A stretch of 64,000 bases of DNA from Hemileia vastatrix (lineage: Eukaryota; Basidiomycota; Pucciniomycetes; Pucciniales; Zaghouaniaceae): assembly GCA_030280995.1 (NCBI GenBank), contig JASXTE010000014.1:8906656-8970655 (forward strand). Direction: 5' to 3'. Made by a program: the position numbers and the translations under genes. A model generated the notes under the pieces. The model saw only the letters and a program-made list of their open reading frames with translations, was not told the origin of the DNA and made no database searches. This document shows positions 33,916-43,920 of this stretch, piece after piece. The first letter of the stretch is position 1, and each line of letters starts with the position of its first letter.

Positions 33916-35226
33916 TTAAAAGGGTGAAGAGAAATGTTGGAGAGTAATTGGCATTATAATGGGGCGTATTCCGGTTGATTGAATGATTTGTGAATCAAGG
34001 GAGGGGATTGCCAGTGGTGGTTCAGGATCCTCTTCTTCATAAAGATCATTCCACTCATCCTTTAAATCAGCTAGAATATTGTGGAGTATTACGCAAGTCA
34101 AGATCCAATGATTTGCAGTTTTGATCTCCAATTTTTTTTGAAATTGGATTCTGAGCTCCCAAAGACTAGAAAATCGTCCCTTTAAAATACCTATAGCATG
34201 TTCAATTCGTACTCTTGATTGTGCAAGGTGATAATTAAATTTAGTTTTGGGGTCATTTTCTGAAGTTGCACCACGGAAAGCAGGTATAATGTACTTTCCA
34301 CTTGCATATGCTGAGTCTGCAAGGAGGTACTGAGATTCTTCAAAGTATGATTCAGGGGATTGAGAAATCCTCATTCTTTGGAAGACGGAAGAGTCATGAC
34401 ATGATCCAGGGCAGCCACTGTGAAAAGCAATAAATTTTTTATTGACATCGCATACAAGTTGAACGGCAATAGAGTATCTAGAAAGAAGATAAAAAGTTAG
34501 ATTGTGAAAGATGAGAACTTGGAGAAAATTTTGAAGAAACCTTTTTTTGCGATCAAAATAATGGTTGCCATCATGAGCTGGCTTTTGACTCAAAGGGATG
34601 GTTGTGCCATCAACAAAACCCATACAGCCAGGGAAACCTTCAGCTTGCATTACTTGAGAGGATTCAAGTCGCTGTTCTGGAGTTGGCCAAGCAAGAGTTT
34701 GAGACTTGAGGGAAAGGATAGCAATCATACAGCGCTTGGTGTATAATATCACGGTACCATATCCTATGTTAAAGAGATTATCCAAACGTCTTACGGCAGC
34801 ACCATTTCCATTTGAGCCAAAGCGACATAGAGCAACAGCAAGTTGGATGGCAGGATTACGCTGTTTGTTATGAGAATTGTTATGGAAGATAGGATGATCG
34901 GAGATGAGTTGATAAAGTTTGAAGAAAGAATCGGGAGAAGTTCTAAAAAGTTGTGTGAAGTTTAAATGAGGAATGTTGAGAATGGAGGCCAGATCATATC
35001 GGGGATCATGATAAAGATTTGGCCCCCTGGTGATGATGTAATGCTTTTTGGAAAGAAAACACATATAAGCTAAAGCATCTTCCAAATCAGAGTCAGATTT
35101 ATAGTAAAGAACTAAAAGAAAAGTAATAGCATTCATTGTTGAGTGAAGTAGCTTCCTAGTAGAGAGGTGTTTCATTGTTGCCGGTGGAAGGGTTATGTGA
35201 TGAGGGAAGTGGGAATTCACCACCAA
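33916..35226 (-). CDS. HARBI1-like DDE transposase of H
   Basis: ATG 35226 to the stop at 33916, 436 codons read through. A 63-bp intron at 34478-34540 (GTTTCT, branch-like TCTAAC, TTTCTAG) is in frame and stop-free; its removal joins R-K-K to R-Y-S-I-A-V-Q-L as in relatives, giving 415 aa. The N-terminal part includes a helix-turn-helix-like region (A-V-A-L-C-R-F-G-S-N-G-N-G). Catalytic DDE: V-D-G-T-T-I (about 206), C-H-D-S-S-V (about 257) and R-V-R-I-E-H-A-I-G-I-L-K-G (about 319), with L-L-A-D-S-A-Y between. It cuts and pastes H through the 16-bp TIRs. No broken residues seen. Confidence 0.93.
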   Translation of the reverse strand: MVVNSHFPHHITLPPATMKHLSTRKLLHSTMNAITFLLVLYYKSDSDLEDALAYMCFLSKKHYIITRGPNLYHDPRYDLASILNIPHLNFTQLFRTSPDSFFKLYQLISDHPIFHNNSHNKQRNPAIQLAVALCRFGSNGNGAAVRRLDNLFNIGYGTVILYTKRCMIAILSLKSQTLAWPTPEQRLESSQVMQAEGFPGCMGFVDGTTIPLSQKPAHDGNHYFDRKKRFLQNFLQVLIFHNLTFYLLSRYSIAVQLVCDVNKKFIAFHSGCPGSCHDSSVFQRMRISQSPESYFEESQYLLADSAYASGKYIIPAFRGATSENDPKTKFNYHLAQSRVRIEHAIGILKGRFSSLWELRIQFQKKLEIKTANHWILTCVILHNILADLKDEWNDLYEEEDPEPPLAIPSLDSQIIQSTGIRPIIMPITLQHFSSPF

Positions 35227-35439
35227 ATGTGCAGTTGGGGTGTGTATATAGAAAAAAAACTTAAGTGTTTGACACCAAAATTAAGTAGCATAGAGTGAGG
35301 AAATACTTAAGGATGGCATCAGCAATTATAAGTCATGTGACTTTCTTAAAAATCCATCATGGATGAGATGAGTTTGGGATCAGGAATTAGGAATGGAAAT
35401 TGGGGTATAAGAGGCGGGATAATGCATTATCGTGGATTT

Positions 35440-35555
35440 CTTATCCACTAGCCCTGGGGCTAGTGGATAAGAATCTTCCGCAATTAATAATGTCTGATCC
35501 CGGGAAAAAAAATTCCTGATCCCTAATTGCGGATCCCTGAACATTGATACCCCCT
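35440..35555. repeat. Right subterminal region of H: perfect hairpin, CCGCAATTA sites and TIR
   Basis: A perfect inverted repeat with 15-bp arms (CTTATCCACTAGCCC, 35440-35454, and its complement 35457-35471) has a 2-base spacer. CCGCAATTA is at 35478-35486 and TAATTGCGG at 35524-35532, ending 23 bp from the element end. The TIR is 35540-35555. The stretch 35227-35439, upstream of the transposase start, presumably holds its promoter. Confidence 0.85.
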
Positions 35556-35558
35556 AAT

Positions 35559-36600
35559 ACTTGGATTTAAATGTGTGCTAGTGGTGGAAAATAGAAGAAT
35601 AAAATATAGTTATAGCTTATATAAAGATAATATCAATTTATAAGGGCTTTATAATATATTTCTGAATGCTAATAATTGTATTGTAGTGGTTGTTTGAATT
35701 TTAGTAATTGAATGATTATAATGAACCGTCAAAATCCCTCCTTACTTATACCCAAATCCACTGGAGTGCACAGACCTTCAATCCAGATGATGTCACTGCT
35801 ATCCCCGGCAATTACAGCACTGTGAGGGCCCATCACCTCCCCATGGCGTACACTTCAAGCAGTTTCAACACCCAGACCTCCAGTAAGGACCCTCCATCAC
35901 TATTAATAATAACACAGAGTCATACCATAAATAGAAAATCCAGATAAAAGCGGATACCATAAAGAAACAGGTAAAATAAATAATCAAAAAGAGATTTAAT
36001 GAAACTAAAAGCATATAAAGGAAACAAATAAAATGTCCAAGCCCCCAATAACATCCCCAAGCATTCAAATTAACCCAGAAACATCTTTCCAACCCATAAA
36101 TCCATGAATAACCATCCAAGGAAGTAATTTTAGTTGTCCAAACTGGGTGTATGCGCCTGATATAGGTGTCTATGCTTCTGTAGGTGTTGTGAGTCCACTG
36201 ATTTCGTCCATATGACCTAAAATAAGCAGAAAAACAAAGGTTATAGGCTATTAAGGTGCTAAAACCCACTTATATACCTAAATATACATAATATACTGCA
36301 TATTTCACTGAATATGAGATTTATGTATACATATAAGCTTATGTATGTCAATAATTACTTCATATCACTTAAGATAAGTATATTATGACTCCATTACCAC
36401 CTTAATAAGTATTATTAGGCCATGGATAAGCTATTTCAACTATTATAAATTATATAATAGAATAATAATTATATATATATATAATAAAATAATATATATT
36501 ATTATTTTAACCTTAATTTTAAGATATAAGCTTAATCTAGTTAAGGTTATCTTATTTTAAGCATAAGAAATACTCAGTCCTAAGGATATTTAGGCTGAAA
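35559..36600 (-). repeat. 5' LTR of D1, outer part (1042 bp)
   Basis: Same sequence family as the other D LTRs. It ends GGCTGAAA where the others have GGCTGACA. It is followed by AACAT, the D1 target duplication. Confidence 0.95.
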
Positions 36601-36605
36601 AACAT

Positions 36606-37279
36606 GCTGAAACAGGCATGTCACCATTCTATGCTAAATATGGATATCACCCAAAATTCTCAATTTCTACCCCATCCACCTTACAAGTCCAAGTAGCAAA
36701 AGAGCAGATTCAAAAAATACTGAGTATACATCAAGAATTGATTGGAGTTCTTAATTTATCCCAGCAAGTGATGAAACATCATAATGATCAAGGAAAGACC
36801 CAACATGGTGCACAACAGGTAGGTGACAAGGGTTTGGATAAGCTCAAGTATCTTTCTACATTGTGCCCCAGAACTAAATTAGAACACAAGAAAGTTGGAA
36901 AATTCAAAGTCAAGCGCAAGGTATCCAACTCTGCTTATGAACTGGAGTTACCAATCTTAATGAGGCAAGTACACCCAGTTTTAAACATTTCATTGCTCAC
37001 AGGGAAAAAAGAAGATAAAATTCAAGGACTTCCAGAAGATCCACCAGCGCCAATCCAGGTGGGAAATGAAGAGGAATTCAAGGTGGAAAAGATTGTTTCT
37101 AAGAGGATGTACAGGGGAAATGTTCAGTACTTGGTGCATTGGAAAGGATATGGGGTTGGAGATAGTTCTTGGGAAACAGTGGAAAATTTGGTGAATGCAA
37201 AGGGAAAATCACAGATTTTGAGAAGGAGTGCAGGGGGCAGGAGGGGTCAAAGGAGGGGTAATGTTAGGATTTGGTTTTG
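36606..37279 (+). pseudogene. Element A integrase C-terminus and chromodomain
   Basis: It resumes from 20378 with A-E-T-G-M-S-P-F-Y-A-K-Y-G-Y-H-P, the box after the integrase core. It continues through a long helix, a GPY/F-like region (K-K-V-G-K-F-K-V) and L-P-I-L-M-R-Q-V-H-P-V-L-N-I-S-L-L. A classic chromodomain follows (E-E-F-K-V-E-K-I-V, Y-L-V-H-W-K-G-Y, D-S-S-W-E). This last block is an open frame of about 220 codons to the stop at about 37280. Chromodomains guide integration to marked chromatin in chromoviruses. The partners upstream are broken, so the block is a relic. Confidence 0.92.
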
Positions 37280-37580
37280 AGGTGGGGAGGAGAAGCACTA
37301 TGAGCACTATGCATTGTAAAGAGGTGGAGGAGTGGGTATTGCATAAGGGGGTTATATGGGGAAAGTTCTGTGGAGGACCCCTCATTGTACGACTTCTATA
37401 TTAATCTAATTAATTTCTTGTCTCACTGCTAAAAGTAGCATAGTCAGTCCCACCTTCCCTCACCATTAGTAGTCCCAACATATTCAGTATACTTTGTCTC
37501 ACTGCTGTACCCAGAATAGCTTGTCCAATTAAGGCTAGCGTTAACACTAATAGTAGTCTGCCCTCCTAGGTCTTAAAAAA
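37262..37580 (+). repeat. Probable start of element A 3' LTR
   Basis: The purine run AGGAGGGG just before 37262 is followed by TGTTAGGATTTGG, a typical PPT-LTR junction that overlaps the last codons. The 3' end is not defined because the 5' LTR is outside the window; 37580 is a guess at the end of the more G+C-rich part. No gene in 37280-37640. Confidence 0.45.
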
Positions 37581-37639
37581 AAAGCCTTGAAAATCTTAAT
37601 AGGGCAATTAATGACATTTGCAAGAATTTCAGAGTCAGT

Positions 37640-38020
37640 TGTTGAAATATTTTGAGATACAGCACACAATTTCTTCTTATACAGGTGAAGTTCAAAGCAA
37701 TTTTCTTCAGTATGTTTTGTTTTTGGATTATGTCAGAGTCTTAGTGGTGGTAGTGGGGGCTGAATTTTTAGTAGCATCAGAGTCCACTTTGATAGCAAGC
37801 CATGCAATTTAGGAAAGAAGATTTTGAACAGAAAGTTTTTGACAATAAACTTCTGAGGAATGGAGAATTAGTGCTTTGTGAGTTTGATAGGATTTGTGAA
37901 GTAGACGCAAGATTTGATGTTCTTCAAGTTTGCTTTCAACAGATACTCCTACGGCTCCAAGCTTGTTGATTTGAGTCCTTAAATCATTAACAAAATTTTT
38001 AAGACCATTATTCACTACAG
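37640..38020 (-). pseudogene. Ty1/copia-type gag remnant
   Basis: The minus strand from about 38015 reads L-K-N-F-V-N-D-L-R, then E-E-H-Q-I-L-R-L-L-H-K-S-Y-Q-T-H-K-A-L-I and L-S-V-Q-N-L-L, close in layout to copia gag (L-L-x-S-L-P-x-S-Y-x-x-x-x-x-x-L). After a stop there is a weak continuation with T-T-T-T-K. No LTR or pol seen. From 38041 to 38315 nothing is recognisable. Confidence 0.4.
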
Positions 38021-38315
38021 GAAATCTGGGGGTGAACTGCTAGCAATTCCCTCTATTTGAAACTATCAGTAATTTATCAGGAAACTGTTGGGAAACCTTC
38101 CTGAAACTGTCAGAAATATGTTTTTAAATCAGATGAAAAAATATTGAAAAAATAAACTGTCACAGATTGAACCCAGAACAATCCCTACTTGAGCAGAGCA
38201 TAGGAACCACATTGAACATCAGTTAATCTCATGTTTGGAAAAATTTTTAACAACATCACTTATTATACCTTAATATTCAAATATTAAACTTGAATATATG
38301 GTGTGTGTTTTATAT

Positions 38316-39371
38316 GCAAAAGATGAGGCAACATGGTGCCTCATCTTTTGCCTGTTTTTTTTCTGAGCTGCTGTAATTGCATACATGAGGCAACATGTCA
38401 CCTCATGTATGCAATTACAATATTTAATTTTATTTTGTATAATTTTTATTTTTAAAATGTGAGAAAGCAAGTTTCCCACATGCATACATGAGGCAACATG
38501 TCGCCTCATGTATGAATGTAAAAAACTACACAACCAACTACCTTCAGTATTTACCAGAAAGTAAAAGATGAGGTAACATTCCACCTCATCTTTATGAAAA
38601 TGCACACTAATGTATGTCACAAATGCCTTTTACCAACAAGCAAAATATGAGGCAACATGGAGCATCATCTTTTGCCTCTTTTTCTTCTGGGCTTTTGTTA
38701 TTGCATACATGAGGCGACATGTCGCCTCATGTATGCAATTAGAATATTAAGTTTTTTTTCATTTTTTTCAATGTGAGAAAGAAAGTTGCCCACATGAATA
38801 CATGAGGTGACATGTTGCCTCATCTATGCATGTAAGTAACTACCCTACCAGTTAGCTTCACTATTTTACAGGAAGCAAAAGATGAGGCAAAATGCCACCT
38901 CATCTTTATTCCTATGCACCCTAGTGTATTTCACATCTGCCTTTGACAAACAAGCAAAAGATGAGGCAACATTGTGCCTCATCTTTTACCTCTTTTATTT
39001 TCTGAGATTTTTTTATTGCATACATGAGGCAACATGTCGCCTTATGTATGCAAAGTAAATATTTAGTTTTTATTTGTATTTTTTTTTCAATGTGAGGGAG
39101 CAAGTTGCCCACATGCATATATGAGGCGTCATGTCGCTTCATGTATGCATGTAAGCAAATAACCTACCCATTACTTTCAATATTTACCAGAAAGCAAACA
39201 ATGAGGCAGCATTCCACCTCATATTTATGCAGATGAACCCTAGTGTATGTCACATCTGCCTTTGACCAAAGAGTGAAATATGGGGCAACATGGTGCCTCA
39301 TATTTTGCCTCTTTTTTTTCTGAGCTGCAGTTATTGAAAACATGAGGCAACTTGTTGCCTTAAACTTTTGT
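38316..39371. repeat. Palindrome-rich satellite, about 3.3 units of ~315 bp
   Basis: Unit starts are at about 38316, 38641, 38953 and 39272. Each full unit contains four inverted repeats of two kinds. One has arms like AAAGATGAGGCAACAT. The other has arms like GCATACATGAGGCGACA; at 38704 it forms a perfect 34-bp palindrome. Between them are GTGAGAAAGCAAGTTTCCCACATG-like segments. The minus-strand ORFs here are by-products of the repeats. Confidence 0.9.
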
Positions 39372-41651
39372 TGAAAAGTTTATCTGATTAATTTTAAAAA
39401 TTCATTCTATGAAAAAATTCAGAGTATATGATAAAAATATGCTAAGTAAGAATGAAAGAATTGAAGTAAGTAAGTGTTATTTTGAGAGGCTTGTGCAAGG
39501 CCTTGTGGCTGCCAAAAGCGGGGCAGGGTGGGTCATTCGAGGGCATGACTGGAGAGCACTTCAAGTTGCTGAAGTTTTTTGTAAATATATATTGTTGAGT
39601 ATCTTTATGAATTTCTTTATTTGTACTGGAACTTGAGTTCAGTGAATTAAAATCTGGTTTTACTATTTAAAACTTTTTAAGAGAATTCCAGAGGAAAAAT
39701 ATAATATAATATTTATTATTAAAAGAAAATTATTTTATTAGATAGACTTAATCTCATAAACTTACTAACACTTTTTTGACTATAAGAAGTTGAACCTGTG
39801 CTATGGATTTTAAACAGAAATCAAGTAAGATTACAAGGCATGTGCAATGATAGATTTTTCATATACTTTGACTGAGATCCATTTTTATTTTAACTCATTT
39901 TTGTGCAGTTTTTTAAAACAGGACTTTAAAGTAAGAGCATATTCCAGGCCCTTCAGATCCTGAATTTTTATTTCAATACTAGATAATAGAAACATGAGAA
40001 AATTACTGGATGTATTTATGTGTCCATAAGCATTTTTCACAAGTCAAAAATTTGGTTTCTTCTTTTGTAAAAGTGGAAGTTTCAGTATTTTTTTACTTTT
40101 CAATTTTTCCTAATCTATTCTTTTAATTTGGGAGAAAACCTTAATTCATATTTTAAACAAGTGGAGTTCAAATTATACATGAAAAAACCAATCATTAATT
40201 TTTCAAATTTTCATTGGTCAAGTGGGACCTCTTGTGACTTCAATCAATGTACAAATTATAATTCAGTTAATATTAGCTTCTGACATATTTCCTGATGGTT
40301 TATCTCAACCTAGAGTGATTTAAAAATCTCTGAAAATTATTGGAAATCTGTTCATCATTCAAATCATGTGACTTACTTTTCCAAGAAATGTTTTAAGTCT
40401 TTTATAAATAGTAATTTCTTCATGAATTATTGTCTTTCCTCTCATAATTAATTTATATTCAAGATGGAATCATTGTATAATTCCTCTCCCATCTGTATTA
40501 GATTACTTCAATTTCACATATCTGACTTCAGAAGCTTCCCAGGTTTTATTGAGAAACCTTTTTCACTTCATCTCTCTCATACATAACATATTATCAGGGC
40601 TAGGGCACATTCAACTCATATTAACATTAGTAAACAGTGCCCTTCAAATTCCCACATCCTCTATGTAATAATTGGCCTCTCAGGATATCAAACTTTATTT
40701 TCTCCTAATGGGGGTTTAGCTTCTAGGGCAGGATTCATCCTCTTTATGAGTTGAAGATACATTATTACCCCAAAAAGATACCAACTTCCCCCTACTAATT
40801 AATATTTTGAATTTCTATCTTTCTAATTTCCTAATTATATATCCCAAGGACTTGAGTCACTCCCCAACATAATTAATCTTATTCCTGACTATGTGCCATT
40901 GATTAATTTGGGCTGTCCTCTGAAAGATATATTCAATCAAAACAATTAAATATACTCTATCTCCCCTGATTCTTTATTTCTTATCAGACCTTATCATTCT
41001 ATAAAAGACAACAATGAAGATTTTTTAGCACAGGGGAAGGTGAAAAACATGTCAAAGAGAAACTTTTAACCTTTCAAAAAGAAACTACAACAAAGCATGT
41101 GATAAAAATGGAAAGAATACTCTATTATCCCCACATGGAGCAAGTACTGTCAGATGCAGCCAAGGGGGAAGAAGTTAACAGGAGGGATCAATGCAGGGGA
41201 TAAAGATAATAAAGGTAAAAATACTTGTATATCATTTCAAAAACAAACGTACCTAAAAATAGGTCAATCAGCAACTGTGCACCTTACAACAACTACAAAA
41301 AAGCATGTGATGAAGTAAGAAGTTACAAAAAGATGAGTTTCTGTGGTTAGTATTAAAAGAATAAGCAGAAAGTAATAGGAAAGAACCTGGAAAAAGGACT
41401 CTATTATCCCCAAAAAATTCAAGGAATGTAAGTTTCAGCCAAGTGGGAAGCAGTGTACAGGAGGGAGAAATGGAAGTGATAAAGAGAATAGAGAGAAAAA
41501 AATTTTGATGGGGAAAATGGAAACAGCAAGAAGAGGCTTGATTATATGACAAATCGCACCATATAAAACAATAGAAAACAACACAATGTTGACAAAGACT
41601 ACTAAACTACAATACAGAGAAAGAGAAAGGTTCACACTGAAAGACAGAATT
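39372..41651. other. Unassigned A+T-rich sequence
   Basis: No gene, LTR or RNA recognised. A 75-codon frame at 39409-39636 has no recognisable family. Near its end, 41097-41230 and 41300-41500 are a diverged duplication sharing AAAGCATGTGAT, ACTCTATTATCCCCA and ACAGGAGGGA. Its right edge is the insertion site of element E. Confidence 0.5.
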
Positions 41652-42439
41652 TGTAAGCCAGGCTACTAGACTTAACCAGTTAAATAATTAATTATTTTAC
41701 TGAGTTGAAGCCACACCCCTTCTTCTTACTAATAATTAATTACCTACTTAAGCATTACTTACAATTTACTAGTTAAGTACAATAAGTAATATAATCAATT
41801 AGTGTAAATAAAATGTCCCTTACAATTTTACTCCCTAAAACTGTGCTCAATGGTATAAGTCAATGGGAATAGAATTTAATAATAAAATTATAATAAAAAA
41901 ACTTTAAAATAATTATATTACCTCATTGAAAGATCTGGAATCCAGTGAAAGTAATATAATTATTTAATTATTGTGTAATTAATTTTGACAGTCCAAGGAG
42001 TTCAAACTTTATTGCTAATAAATTTGATGTCATTGTTGACATACCAGTTTATTTAATTCTTGTGTCATATATGTACTCCTTTAAGTCATTCTTTTTCTCA
42101 CATTCTTACAATATATGGTGTAAATTCTGTATATTTTATTCCTTCATGTTTTGCCTATAAAAAGCCTCTTACTTTGTGCTTTTCAAATCATTCTTTTTAC
42201 TTACATTACTATTACACTCACAACAATACATTTATTCCTATATTTTATAACTTTAGTATTTACAACACCGTAATTCAAATCTATAATTTATATTAATATC
42301 TTATAACTACCTCTTTTATTTGAGTAAAACAATTATTTTGATTAAGAAATATGTACTATTCTTTGAGAGTTCAACAAAACCCTAAAATTCCTCATATAAA
42401 CCTCAAACCAAGCTTCTAGACCAAAAATACCCCTTGACA
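41652..42439 (+). repeat. 5' LTR of E
   Basis: It runs TGTAAGCC...CCTTGACA, 788 bp, equal in length and very similar to 58837-59624 (whose start is TGTCAGCC). A TATAAAAA box lies at 42156-42163. The leader begins ATTGAGGGCC, similar to the D leader's ATTGGGGGTC, and is probably the primer site. Confidence 0.95.
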
Positions 42440-43517
42440 ATTGAGGGCCTTTCCAAATTATTGACGGCGCATCCTGATTTGAGGGCGTAATCAAAGGGAC
42501 CATTGGAGTTCAAATACCTGTAAGGAGAAGAAAGTGACAAAAACAACAAACGTCATACGTCACGTGACAAAATTTTTTGCCGCAAACGGGAATTGAACCG
42601 CGCTCCAAAAATTAGGTTCATATATTGAATAAACGTCGTATATATCGTGGTAATTATTGACATTACTATTTGTGGGTTACGCTTCACTCTTCATTTGCTA
42701 CGTATTTCCTTTTACTCAGCACTCTGTAAGTGGCATTAAATTGCTCATTTTACAGGGGGAGGTGTCTGGTAATTTGAATTTTTATTTTTATTATTATATT
42801 TTTTTTATTTTTCCTGGTTGACCATAATAGAGCAATAAGTGTTCTTATTCCCAGAAGTAATAAAATAATTATATTTTAATATTAATTATTATAATTTTTC
42901 AGTTAACATTTGTCCTGATTAATTTAAATTTAAATTGTTCCAGTTGACAAATTGTCCTGACAATAATATTTTTTTTAATAAATAATTCATATTTAATTAC
43001 TTCAGTTGAACTTGAGTCCTAGTAGTTCAATAAATTTTTTTTAATTAATAAGACTCATATTTGATTACTTCAGTTGACATTATGTCCTGGTAGTTAAGTG
43101 ATCAGTTTAATAAAATTTTAAAAATAAAACTTCATATTTAATTACTTCAGTTATCATTAAGTCCTGGTAGTTAAGTGATCAGTTTAATAAAAAATATTTT
43201 TTTAATTAATAAAGATTCATATTTTATTACTTCAGTTGACATTAAGTCCTGGTAATAAATTAGTTGATCCAAATCCTGAAAATAATTAATAAAAATTATT
43301 AATAAAAATTTTAATTTATTTCTACAGTTGATTATATTATAATCCTGGTTTTAAATTTTTTTTTGAATTAATAAATTAATTTTATTCAGTTGATTTTTTA
43401 TCCTAAAAAAGATTTTTTTTTATTATTATTTTTATTTTATTTTTTGTTAAATAAAAATCAAAAATAAAGACTAATTAATCTTATTGTCTCTTTTCTTCAT
43501 TCCAGTAAAATCTTAAA
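42440..43517 (+). repeat. E leader with eight CAGTTGA-GTCCTGG repeats
   Basis: From 42900 to 43410, a motif like TTCAGTTGACATTAAGTCCTGG occurs eight times (CAG at about 42900, 42941, 43003, 43071, 43148, 43233, 43325 and 43386) with A/T-rich spacers. Its T-rich-CAG form resembles intron 3' ends. No coding sequence in the leader. Confidence 0.75.
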
Positions 43518-43656
43518 ATGACTGACCAAGGTGGTTCTGCTGCACGTGAAGAAGAATTGGACTTGATTGATTATGATGAGCCTACTTCTGTAAGTTCTCC
43601 TTTTACAAGAAGAATTTCTCAGACTAATAAATCCTTGCCCCAAACAGGATGTAGAG

Positions 43657-43920
43657 ATGGAAGAATTAGAAATCCTAGTGGACACAACTCAGGATCAGAA
43701 GCCTATGATAAACCCACCAGAAGAGCTTCCAAAAGGCCTCAGGATAAAAAAGATGCCATTTTCTCAACAGGTAAAGAATCTGTCAACTCACATAAAGGAG
43801 CTAAGGACAGAAAACTTGAGACTAAAGGCAAGGGTAGATGCTCTGGAAGAAAAGGTGAGAAGAATAGATACCTTTCTTCAAGAGAAGAAGAAACCTCTTC
43901 CTCCCAGAGATCAACAATAA
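43657..43920 (+). CDS. Overlapping +1-frame ORF in E gag N-terminal region
   Basis: An 87-codon frame, offset +1 from gag exactly as in D1. It encodes a coiled coil (L-R-T-E-N-L-R-L-K-A-R-V-D-A-L-E-E-K-V). Beyond a stop at 43918 it continues as K-W-Q-W-D-W-L-N-T-Q-W and P-Q-P-Y-K-G, which matches the D overlapping frame. The matching peptides occur here while the gag frame has stops. Confidence 0.5.
   Translation: MEELEILVDTTQDQKPMINPPEELPKGLRIKKMPFSQQVKNLSTHIKELRTENLRLKARVDALEEKVRRIDTFLQEKKKPLPPRDQQ

Larger units (their letters stand above)
28186..35555. mobile_element. H: PIF/Harbinger DNA transposon with Tet-like oxygenase cargo
   Basis: The element is 7,370 bp with perfect 16-bp terminal inverted repeats AGGGGGTATCAATGTT, flanked by AAT on both sides (28183-28185 and 35556-35558). 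The empty site is seen in other D LTRs as CACAATACTTGG. A 3-bp duplication and a HARBI1-type transposase identify the PIF/Harbinger superfamily. Gene order: Myb/SANT-like ORF on + (28537-29933), Tet-like 2OG-Fe(II) oxygenase on - (30785-32032), transposase on - (33916-35226). An approximately 90-bp repeat array lies between genes one and two, and a C-rich/G-rich inverted array between genes two and three. Only one frameshift was found in the three genes, so this is the youngest large insertion here. Confidence 0.95.
20379..36600 (-). mobile_element. D1: full-length D-family Ty3/gypsy chromovirus, minus strand, with Harbinger H in its 5' LTR
   Basis: The boundaries are TGTCAG at 20379 and TGAAA at 36600 (expected TGACA on that side), flanked by perfect AACAT duplications (20374-20378 and 36601-36605). 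The 3' LTR is 20379-21555, the internal region 21556-28050, and the 5' LTR 28051-36600. Subtracting H and its 3-bp duplication leaves 135 + 1042 = 1177 bp, exactly the D LTR length. A GGGGTGAGGGAG polypurine tract (minus strand) precedes the 3' LTR. The copy is recent compared with A and B, but its polyprotein has three stops. Confidence 0.95.
1..37580 (+). mobile_element. Element A: decayed Ty3/gypsy chromovirus, split by B and D1; 5' end outside window
   Basis: Three separated blocks read as one Ty3/gypsy pol in the right order: linker and RT (765-1385), RT end, RNase H and integrase (18713-20378), and integrase C-terminus plus chromodomain (36606-37279). The gaps are filled by complete insertions B and D1. 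At the D1 junction the codons before the insertion (N-Q-K-H) run straight into A-E-T-G-M-S after it, once one 5-bp target copy is removed. At the B junction, E-E-H-Q is followed by V-K-D-F-F, as expected for this part of RT. A polypurine run followed by TGTTAG at 37262 probably starts the 3' LTR. The 5' LTR and gag should lie upstream of base 1. Many stops and frameshifts show that it is dead. It is the oldest layer of this half of the window. Confidence 0.85.

Noticed and set aside
38270..39142. Minus-strand ORFs across the palindromic satellite; also a CRISPR-like appearance
   Set aside because: The frames follow the repeat units and look like nothing known. The repeats are ~315-bp units with internal palindromes, not short repeats with unique spacers, and the genome is eukaryotic.
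39409..39636. 75-codon ORF in the unassigned region
   Set aside because: No recognisable family, signal or neighbours; length is compatible with chance.
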